A stretch of 11,958 bases of DNA from DATGLG01 sp035294245 (GTDB lineage: Bacteria > Pseudomonadota > Alphaproteobacteria > JACZXZ01). Where the stretch lies: contig DATGLG010000050.1 in NCBI GenBank assembly GCA_035294245.1, positions 1 through 11,958 on the forward strand. The letters run 5' to 3'. A program made the position numbers and the translations under genes. Positions 6,343-11,958 of the stretch are shown in pieces. The first letter of the stretch is position 1. Each line of letters opens with the position of its first letter. The notes under the pieces are model-generated. The model was not told where the DNA came from and made no database searches. It worked only from the letters and a program-made list of their open reading frames with translations.

Positions 6343-7419
6343 TTGACCAGCATTGCCATCGAGCGGGTCGAGCGGTCCTTCGGGCCGGTCCGCGCGGTGA
6401 GCAGCGTCTCGCTCGATATTCGCGACGGCGAGCTCTTCACGCTCTTGGGCCCTTCCGGTTGCGGCAAGACAACCCTGCTGCGCATGGTTGCCGGGTTTTG
6501 CGATCTCGATGCCGGGGCCATCCGCTTCGGTGACCGACGAATCGACCAGCTCCCGCCCCATCGGCGCAACACGGGGATGGTGTTCCAGAACTACGCCATA
6601 TTCCCCAACCTCACCGTCGGCGGAAACGTCGCCTATGGATTGCGTCCCCGCCGCACGCCAGCCGTGGAAGCCGCCGAGCGGGTAGGGCGGGCGCTCAAGC
6701 TCGTGCACCTCGACGGCCATGAGGCGTGCTGGCCGCACCAGCTCTCGGGCGGGCAGCTCCAGCGCGTCGCGATCGCGCGCGCCTTGGTGATCGAGCCCGA
6801 GGTGCTGCTGCTCGATGAGCCTCTTTCCAATCTCGATGCGAAGCTAAGGGTCGAGATGCGCGGCGAAATCCGCGCGCTCCAGCGGCAGCTCGGGATCACG
6901 GCGCTCTACGTCACCCATGACCAGGAGGAAGCCCTCGCGATCTCCGATCGCATCGCCGTGATGAGCGGGGGGCAGCTCGCTCAAGTCGGGCGGCCGCTCG
7001 ACATCTATCGTCACCCCGCGACACCTTTCGTGGCCGAATTCATGGGCGTCACCAATCTGTTTTCCGGGGTCGTCGAGCGTCGCGACGGGCGTAGCCTCGT
7101 CGTGCGGGTTGGCGGCGACGCGTTTCCCGTTGCCGGGATCGATGGGCGGGAAGGGGCCAACCTTGGCTTCTCGCTACGACCGGAGGCCATCCGCATGCTT
7201 GCGGGAGGCGAAACGGCGTATGCTGGATGGGCGGAGCTTCGTGGACATGTTTCGCGGGTCGAGTTCCTCGGCGCGCTCACGCGCCTCGAAGTCAAGCTCC
7301 CGGGCGGCACAGCGCTGCGAGTGGCTCTCTTGGATCGTCCCTTGGATGACGTCCAGGAAAGAAGCGCTGTGGCGCTCGCCTATGACCCGAGCCGCGTGAC
7401 AGCCTTTTCGCTGCCATGA
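6343..7419 (+). CDS. ABC importer ATP-binding subunit with C-terminal TOBE domain
   Basis: A 358-residue cytoplasmic ATPase that powers the importer. Walker A is GPSGCGKTT (36-44), the Q-loop glutamine is Q82, the signature is LSGGQ (134-138), Walker B is VLLLDEP (154-160), and the switch histidine is H192 (THDQEEA). The TOBE-type regulatory domain spans about 230-358, with NLFSG and SLRPEAIRM. This architecture is typical of the ferric, polyamine and 2-aminoethylphosphonate transporter group. The start is TTG at 6343: an in-frame stop (TAG at 6334-6336) lies two codons upstream and no ATG or GTG occurs before the conserved FGPVRAV, so TTG is the only reasonable start. GCGAGGC upstream is a weak ribosome site. 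The gene follows the binding protein by 32 nt, and its stop overlaps the permease start as ATGA. Confidence 0.93.
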   Translation: MTSIAIERVERSFGPVRAVSSVSLDIRDGELFTLLGPSGCGKTTLLRMVAGFCDLDAGAIRFGDRRIDQLPPHRRNTGMVFQNYAIFPNLTVGGNVAYGLRPRRTPAVEAAERVGRALKLVHLDGHEACWPHQLSGGQLQRVAIARALVIEPEVLLLDEPLSNLDAKLRVEMRGEIRALQRQLGITALYVTHDQEEALAISDRIAVMSGGQLAQVGRPLDIYRHPATPFVAEFMGVTNLFSGVVERRDGRSLVVRVGGDAFPVAGIDGREGANLGFSLRPEAIRMLAGGETAYAGWAELRGHVSRVEFLGALTRLEVKLPGGTALRVALLDRPLDDVQERSAVALAYDPSRVTAFSLP

Positions 7420-9071
7420 GGGCCGTCGCCGCCCGCACCCGCTTCCCCCTCGCCGTCACGGTGGTGGCGCTCGGATTCCTGGGCCTTTTCCTGGTCTATC
7501 CGGTCTATCGCGTTTTCAGCGCGAGCTTCCTCGATGCGAACGGGCAGCATTTCACGCTGCACAATTTCGCGAGGATTCTTTCGAGCTCGTTCTATCTCGG
7601 CAGCATCTATAACAGCCTGGTGATCGGGGCGCTGGCGACCGTCGTCACGACGGCCCTCTCGCTGCCGCTCGCCTTCTCGATCGCTCGCCTGCCGATACCC
7701 GGGAAATCGGCGCTCGTCGGCTTGGCGACGCTGCCCCTCGTGCTGCCGTCCTTCGTTGGCGCCTATGCCATCGTGCTGATGCTGGGTCGCGCCGGTATCG
7801 TCACCCATTTCCTCCGGTCGTTGGGGATCCCCTTCGGCTCGATCTATGGGATCGGGGGCATCGTCCTGGTTTATGCGCTGACGCTCTATCCTTATGTCCT
7901 GTTGCCGACGATCGCCGGGCTGAAGGCGATCGACATCTCGCTCGAGGAAGCGAGCCAGAACCTGGGCGTCTCGCGCTGGAAGACCTTCTGGGGCGTCACC
8001 TTCCCGATCGTCATACCGTCCATACTCTCCGGCGCGCTGCTGGTTTTCATCGAGACCTTGGAGAATTTCGGCGTTCCCTTCGTGCTGGCGGAAGATAAGC
8101 CCATTCTTGCCGTCGAGACGTTCAAGCTCTTTGTGGGCGAGACCGACTCCAACCCGGCCTCGGCCGGTGTGCTCGGTGTTCTCTTGGTCATCTGCACGGC
8201 TGTTGTGCTCCTGATCCAGCGGCGCTACCTCGCGCGCCGACGCTTCGCGACCGGCGCGCGCCGGGCCCCGCCTTTGCTCGAGCTGCGGCCCGGCCTGCGA
8301 CGGATCGCGACCGCCTATAGCTGGGGGGTCGTGTTGTTGGCGCTGGTGCCGTTTTTCGCCGTGATCGTCATCTCATTTCTCGAGTTCCGCGGGCCGGTTC
8401 TTCATTTCAGCTTCAGCCTCGGGAACTTCACGGAGCTGATCGATCGCTCGTCGCGGCCGCTCTTCAATACCCTCTTTCTCTCGACACTTGCCGCACTCGG
8501 CGCCGCCACGCTTGGCGTGCCAATCGGCTATGCCCTGACACGATATCGCTCCGTGGCGACGAGCCTGCTCGACGTCTTCGCCATGACCCCCTTCGCCGTG
8601 GCCGGAACCGTGCTCGGCATCGGTCTCATCATCGCCTTCAACAGCGGCTGGCTCGTGCTCACCGGCGGCTGGTTCATCATGGTGCTCGCCTATCTGATCC
8701 GGAAACTGCCCTTCAGCGTGCGCGCGTCGAGCGCCATCCTCCATCAGATCGATACCAGCCTCGAGGAGGCCTCGATCAATCTCGGCGTCTCTCCTCTCGC
8801 GACCTTTCTGCGCCTCACCGTGCCCCTGATGCTGGGCGGCATCATCGGCGGCATCGTATTGACCTGGGTCACCGTTGCGTCCGAGCTGAGCTCGACCGTC
8901 GTGCTCTACAGCGGGCCCTGGCAAACCCTCACCGTCGTGATGTTCCAGGCGCTCGAAGGCACGGGTGCAGGCATGGCCGCCGCTGCGGCTTCGGTCCTCA
9001 TCCTCTTCACAGTTGTGCCCGTGGCGCTGATCTATCGATTGCTGCAGCGCTATGAGGCTTCCTTGCTGTGA
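7416..9071 (+). CDS. ABC importer permease, two fused transmembrane domains (FbpB/PhnU-like)
   Basis: A 551-residue inner-membrane protein in which two permease domains are joined, giving about twelve membrane segments. Each half has its own EAA loop that docks onto the ATPase: SLEEASQNLGVSRWKTFW (175-192) in the first half and SLEEASINLGVSPLATFL (448-465) in the second. The halves are linked by a basic cytoplasmic stretch near 269-283 (RRYLARRRFATGARR). One fused permease replaces the two separate permeases of most importers; this is normal for ferric-type and putative 2-aminoethylphosphonate transporters. The ATG overlaps the ATPase stop and there is no good Shine-Dalgarno, so translation is probably coupled. 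It is the last gene of the importer operon and runs towards the serine dehydratase gene, 29 nt away. The function is secure; the transported solute is not. Confidence 0.93.
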   Translation: MRAVAARTRFPLAVTVVALGFLGLFLVYPVYRVFSASFLDANGQHFTLHNFARILSSSFYLGSIYNSLVIGALATVVTTALSLPLAFSIARLPIPGKSALVGLATLPLVLPSFVGAYAIVLMLGRAGIVTHFLRSLGIPFGSIYGIGGIVLVYALTLYPYVLLPTIAGLKAIDISLEEASQNLGVSRWKTFWGVTFPIVIPSILSGALLVFIETLENFGVPFVLAEDKPILAVETFKLFVGETDSNPASAGVLGVLLVICTAVVLLIQRRYLARRRFATGARRAPPLLELRPGLRRIATAYSWGVVLLALVPFFAVIVISFLEFRGPVLHFSFSLGNFTELIDRSSRPLFNTLFLSTLAALGAATLGVPIGYALTRYRSVATSLLDVFAMTPFAVAGTVLGIGLIIAFNSGWLVLTGGWFIMVLAYLIRKLPFSVRASSAILHQIDTSLEEASINLGVSPLATFLRLTVPLMLGGIIGGIVLTWVTVASELSSTVVLYSGPWQTLTVVMFQALEGTGAGMAAAAASVLILFTVVPVALIYRLLQRYEASLL

Positions 9072-9100
9072 GGAAGGCCGCCGCGACCGTCGCGCGCGGA

Positions 9101-10480
9101 TCAGCAGTCGGGAACGTTCACGGCGAGCCCGCCGCGACTGGTCTCCTTGTATTTGTCGGCCATGTCGGCGCCGGTCTGCCGCATCGTCTCGATGACGCTG
9201 TCCAAGGAGACGTGATGCGTGCCGTCGCCGCGCAGCGCGAGACGCGCGGCGTTGATCGCCTTCACGGCACCCATCGTGTTGCGCTCGATGCAGGGGATCT
9301 GCACAAGGCCGCCGATCGGGTCGCATGTGAGGCCGAGATTATGCTCCATGCCGATCTCGGCGGCGTTCTCGATCTGCGCGTTGCTGCCGCCGAGCGCCGC
9401 CGCAAGCCCTGCCGCTGCCATTGAGCAGGCGACGCCGACCTCGCCCTGGCAGCCGACCTCCGCCGCCGAGATCGATGCATTGCTCTTGTAGAGCATGCCG
9501 ATGGCGGCGGCCGTGAGAAGGAATCTAAAGCGCCCGGCCTCATCGGCGCCGGGTATGAAGCGGTCGTAATAGGCGAGCACCGCGGGTATGACGCCCGCGG
9601 CGCCGTTGGTCGGCGCGGTGACGATACGACCCCCTGCAGCGTTCTCCTCGTTGACGGCGAGGGCATAGAGGCTGACCCAGTCGAGTGCGGCGAGGGGGTC
9701 CTGCGGCGCGTCGGCTTGCCGGCGCACCAGCTCCTGGTGCAGGTCGTGGGCACGGCGACGCACCTGAAGGCCGCCGGGCAATATCCCCGATTGGCGGCAG
9801 CCGCGCTCGATCGAAGCCCGCATCGCCTTGCAAATGTCACGCAGACCGCCGGCGATCTCCGCATCGCTGCGGCGCGCTCTCTCGTTCTCCATGACGATGT
9901 CGGCAATCGACAAGCCGGTGCGGTCGCCGATCGCGAGCAACTCCTGCGCCGAGCGGAACGAGTAGGGCAGGGCCAGATTGGTGCCGGCATCGGGGGTGCT
10001 ACCGGCCTCGTTCTCGTCGATGACGAAGCCGCCGCCGACCGAATAATAGCCGCGCCCGAGCAGCACGACGTCGTTGCGGTCACGCGCAGTGATCCGCATG
10101 CCGTTGGGATGGCCGGGCATGGTCTCGCCGGCGCAGAACACGAGGTCCCGCGGCTCGTCGAAGGCGATCTCTCCTCCGCCGAAGAGGCGCAGCTTGCCGC
10201 GTCGCCGAATATCGGCGACACGCCCGGCGATGGTATCCGGGTCGATCTTGTCCGGGGTCTCGCCAAGCAGCCCCAGCAGGACCGCGGTATCCGTCGCATG
10301 CCCTTTCCCCGTCAAGGCCAGCGAGCCGTAAAGCCGCACCTCGATGCGCGCGACGGCATTCAGGAGATCACGCGATTCGAGAGCCAAGAGGAAGCGATGC
10401 ACCGCCCACATCGGGCCGACGGTGTGCGAGCTCGAAGGACCGATCCCAATCTTGAACAGGTCGAACACGCTCAACGACAT
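9101..10480 (-). CDS. sdaA: L-serine dehydratase (L-serine ammonia-lyase), single-chain [4Fe-4S] type
   Basis: This enzyme converts L-serine to pyruvate and ammonia using an oxygen-sensitive [4Fe-4S] cluster rather than PLP. The 459-residue product starts with the canonical MSLSVFDLFKIGIGPSSSHT. It has an N-terminal beta domain (SVGGGFVIDE, 147-156) and a catalytic alpha domain with APTNGAAGVIPA (289-300), KSNASISAAEVGCQGEVG (332-349) and HNLGLTCDPIGGLVQIPC (380-397). Predicted cluster cysteines are C344, C386 and C397. The protein ends in Cys (C459), matching the C-terminal tail cysteine that enters the active site as fourth ligand in the Legionella enzyme, whose numbering is one less throughout as I recall it. 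AAGAGG lies 7 nt upstream of the ATG. It is convergent with the importer operon and divergent from the LivK-like gene, sharing a control region with the latter. Confidence 0.95.
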   Translation of the reverse strand: MSLSVFDLFKIGIGPSSSHTVGPMWAVHRFLLALESRDLLNAVARIEVRLYGSLALTGKGHATDTAVLLGLLGETPDKIDPDTIAGRVADIRRRGKLRLFGGGEIAFDEPRDLVFCAGETMPGHPNGMRITARDRNDVVLLGRGYYSVGGGFVIDENEAGSTPDAGTNLALPYSFRSAQELLAIGDRTGLSIADIVMENERARRSDAEIAGGLRDICKAMRASIERGCRQSGILPGGLQVRRRAHDLHQELVRRQADAPQDPLAALDWVSLYALAVNEENAAGGRIVTAPTNGAAGVIPAVLAYYDRFIPGADEAGRFRFLLTAAAIGMLYKSNASISAAEVGCQGEVGVACSMAAAGLAAALGGSNAQIENAAEIGMEHNLGLTCDPIGGLVQIPCIERNTMGAVKAINAARLALRGDGTHHVSLDSVIETMRQTGADMADKYKETSRGGLAVNVPDC

Positions 10481-10651
10481 TGCGATACCTCTTGGCTCCC
10501 GTCGCGAGAGCCGCCGACGTCGAAACCATCACCAATCTACGCCCGAAGCGCATCGGCCGGCCGCCGCAGATCGGCCGCTTTCTATTCGAAAGCGACATCT
10601 GAGCAAGGATTCCGCGGGTTCTTGCGCTATTTGCGCGTCGCCGATTTACGC

Positions 10652-10673
10652 GTATAGTACTATCGTACTATAC
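10652..10673. promoter_or_regulatory. Perfect palindromic operator-like site
   Basis: GTATAGTAC at 10652-10660 and its exact reverse complement GTACTATAC at 10665-10673 are separated by TATC. A 9-bp arm with a 4-nt spacer suits a dimeric helix-turn-helix repressor or activator (GntR or TetR type). The left arm also resembles a -10 box (TATAGT at 10653-10658, with TTGCGC at 10631-10636 16 nt before it), so binding could block a promoter. The regulator is not in this window. Confidence 0.6.
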
Positions 10674-10731
10674 TTGGAACAATACACCAGAAGGCAAGCA
10701 AGGCGGGGCAGGATGCAGTCGCGGCACCGCC

Positions 10732-10760
10732 TTGCGGGGCTTGAGCTGGTTCCGTATAGT
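10732..10760 (+). promoter_or_regulatory. Predicted sigma70-like promoter for the LivK-like gene
   Basis: TTGCGG at 10732-10737 and TATAGT at 10755-10760 are spaced by 17 nt, the ideal distance. Transcription would start near 10767, giving a leader of about 90 nt. The -10 box coincides with a copy of the operator half-site (GTATAGTGC, 10754-10762), so a bound regulator would directly overlap RNA polymerase. Confidence 0.55.
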
Positions 10761-10779
10761 GCGTCGTCCTATGGTTGGG

Positions 10780-10789
10780 ACTATAGTAA
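10780..10789. promoter_or_regulatory. Third copy of the TATAGT half-site
   Basis: ACTATAGT at 10780-10787 is itself an 8-bp palindrome and contains the core of the GTATAGTAC half-site in both orientations. It lies downstream of the predicted transcription start, a place where a repressor would act as a roadblock. Confidence 0.35.
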
Positions 10790-10855
10790 GAAATATCAAA
10801 AGCCAAGACGTTGGGGGCATCGCCTCTTCGACGACACAAATTTGGGAGGGTCATC

Positions 10856-11958
10856 ATGGCTAGCTTGAGGAAGACACGTGTCGCTTTGCTGGCCGGCGGC
10901 CTTGCCGTGGCATTCATGCCGGGCCTGGCACGGGCGGCCGATACGATCAAGATCGGGGTGGACGAGCCGCTCACGGGCGCTGTCGCCGCCTCGGGAAACT
11001 ACGTCACCAACGGCGCCAAGATCGCTACCGACGAGATCAACGCCAAGGGCGGTGTGCTGGGCAAGAAGCTCGAGCTCGTCATCGAGGACAACAAGAGCAA
11101 TCCGACCGAAGCGGCGTCCGCCGCCGAGAAGCTCATCGTGCGCGACAAGGTGCCGGTGCTGATGGGCGCCTGGAGCTCGACCTACACCCTCGCCGTGATG
11201 CCGAAGCTCATGGAGTACAAGGTCCCGATGGTGGTCGAGACCTCGTCCTCCGACAAGATCACCACCTCGGGCAATCCCTATATCTTTCGCACCGCGCCGA
11301 CCAACGGCATGGAGGCCAAGGCGTTCTCCAAAGAGGTCGGCAAGTTCCATATCAAGAAGGCCGACTTCCTCGTTGTGAACAACGACTGGGGCTTGGGCGC
11401 GGCGCAGGCCTTCTCGGCGATGCTGAAGAGCCATGGTGTCCAGACCGGCATCGAGCAAACGATGGATGCCAACGCCCAGGACCTGAGCGCTCAGCTCGCC
11501 AAGATCAAGGACTCGGGCGCGGACACCCTGTTCGTGACGACCGAGGTCGAGCAGATCACGCTCATCCTCAAGCAGGCGAAGTCCCTCGGCCTCAAGCAGC
11601 GCATCATCACCACCGGCGGCTCCTCCTCGCCGGACCAGCTCATCCAGCAGGACGGCGATGCCGCCAACGGCACCTACCACATCCTCTTCTTCGCCCCGTG
11701 GTTCCCGCAGAAGGCGGAGAACCCCAAGGTCGCCGAGGACTTCGTCGCCGCATGGAAGAAGCGCGGCTATGAATTCGCGGGCCTGACGGAGGGCTTCCGC
11801 GGCCATGACGGTATCGAGACGATCGCGGCGGCGATCAAGCTGGCCGGCAAGGCCGAGCCCGAGGCCATCCGCAAGGCGCTCTGGGAGGTGCATGTGAAGG
11901 GCATCAACGGCAATATCAGCTTCGTGAAGGAAGGCCCGAAGGGCAAGGAGAGCGGCCA
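10856..11958 (+). CDS. Branched-chain amino-acid-type ABC periplasmic binding protein (LivK-like, 3' end cut)
   Basis: Only the first 367 residues are in the window; the family is usually near 400, so little is missing. GGGAGGG at 10844-10850 lies 5 nt before the ATG. The signal peptide is MASLRKTRVALLAGGLAVAF followed by MPGLARA, with cleavage expected around residue 27. The mature protein opens with DTIKIGVDEPLTGAVAASG, the usual start of type I periplasmic binding proteins of the Leu/Ile/Val group. Later blocks are GAKIATDEINAKGGVLGKKL, IEDNKSNPTEAASAAEKLI, VLMGAWSSTYTLAVMP and NDWGLGAAQAFSAML, followed by AQLAKIKDSGADTLFV. This broad family also binds amides, urea, aromatic acids and other solutes, so the ligand is uncertain. 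Permease and ATPase genes would be expected beyond the right edge. Expression is probably governed by the palindrome cluster upstream. Confidence 0.9.
   Translation, partial: MASLRKTRVALLAGGLAVAFMPGLARAADTIKIGVDEPLTGAVAASGNYVTNGAKIATDEINAKGGVLGKKLELVIEDNKSNPTEAASAAEKLIVRDKVPVLMGAWSSTYTLAVMPKLMEYKVPMVVETSSSDKITTSGNPYIFRTAPTNGMEAKAFSKEVGKFHIKKADFLVVNNDWGLGAAQAFSAMLKSHGVQTGIEQTMDANAQDLSAQLAKIKDSGADTLFVTTEVEQITLILKQAKSLGLKQRIITTGGSSSPDQLIQQDGDAANGTYHILFFAPWFPQKAENPKVAEDFVAAWKKRGYEFAGLTEGFRGHDGIETIAAAIKLAGKAEPEAIRKALWEVHVKGINGNISFVKEGPKGKESG

Larger units (their letters stand above)
10481..10855. promoter_or_regulatory. Divergent control region between serine dehydratase and LivK-like genes
   Basis: These 375 bases contain no convincing gene. 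They hold a perfect palindrome at 10652-10673, a second imperfect copy at 10754-10774, a third half-site pair around 10780-10789, an 8-bp inverted repeat (CAAGGCGG at 10699-10706 with CCGCCTTG at 10727-10734), and a likely plus-strand promoter at 10732-10760. The left part (10481-10620), upstream of the dehydratase gene, shows nothing I can name. Confidence 0.65.

Noticed and set aside
9072..9100. Possible shared terminator between the converging permease and serine dehydratase genes
   Set aside because: The 29-nt gap has GC-rich self-complementarity but no loop of workable size and no T-run in either direction.
10480..10602. Plus-strand frame from TTG at 10480 ending RPPQIGRFLFESDI, resembling the tail of a protein
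   Set aside because: Only 40 codons, no ribosome site, no recognised family; such a length without a stop is common in this base composition. It could be a gene remnant but there is no positive evidence.
9716..10657. 313-codon plus-strand frame over the serine dehydratase
   Set aside because: Antisense shadow of a well-supported enzyme gene.
10796..11893. 365-codon minus-strand frame over the LivK-like gene
   Set aside because: Antisense shadow rich in Leu, Gly and Arg with no family signature; the plus strand has signal peptide, ribosome site and periplasmic-binding-protein motifs.
1..11958. CRISPR array, tRNA, rRNA, insertion sequence or prophage signals
   Set aside because: None was seen on either strand: no regularly spaced repeats, no cloverleaf pattern and no transposase or integrase motifs.

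Overview
The window is high-GC DNA from an alphaproteobacterium, probably of the Rhizobiales/Hyphomicrobiales or Rhodospirillales. The basis is strong GC bias at third codon positions, an encapsulated-ferritin/encapsulin pair that aligns residue for residue with what I recall of the Rhodospirillum rubrum system, and a typical alphaproteobacterial set of ABC importers. No database search was possible, so the taxon is an inference.

Layout. (1) 1-203, minus strand: the first 67 codons of an RND-efflux outer-membrane lipoprotein (NodT/OprM family) running off the left edge. (2) 204-746: a partly AT-rich intergenic region with two strong hairpins. (3) 747-1985, plus strand: a two-gene iron-storage operon, an encapsulated ferritin (EncFtn) followed 3 nt later by its family 1 encapsulin shell. 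(4) A 150-bp gap with an 11-bp hairpin. (5) 2136-5115, plus strand: an aconitase-superfamily hydro-lyase in two subunits (LeuC-like and LeuD-like, overlapping by 4 nt) and a class V PLP aminotransferase. (6) 5288-9071, plus strand: a complete ABC importer made of a periplasmic binding protein, an ATPase with TOBE domain and a fused double-domain permease, with a candidate promoter of its own. (7) 9101-10480, minus strand: a single-chain iron-sulfur L-serine dehydratase, convergent with the importer. (8) 10481-10855: a divergent regulatory region with a perfect 9-bp palindrome, further copies of its half-site and a good sigma70-like promoter. (9) 10856 to the right edge, plus strand: a branched-chain amino-acid-type (LivK-like) periplasmic binding protein, truncated by the window.

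How the genes may work together. EncFtn and encapsulin should form a self-contained nanocompartment that oxidises and mineralises iron. Genes 2136-9071 look like one catabolic unit: import of a small anionic or amino-group-bearing solute, transamination, and (de)hydration of a hydroxy-acid. The dehydratase has lost several residues normal for isopropylmalate isomerase, most notably the small-subunit arginine of the GSSRE motif, which is Met here. It is therefore unlikely to be the housekeeping leucine-biosynthesis enzyme, and its substrate is unknown. The serine dehydratase and the LivK-like protein flank a shared control region and may belong to the same amino-acid metabolism.

The encapsulin system is of a known type. 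The least explained parts are the divergent dehydratase/aminotransferase/importer cluster and the palindrome array at 10652-10789. No tRNA, rRNA, CRISPR array or insertion sequence was seen.
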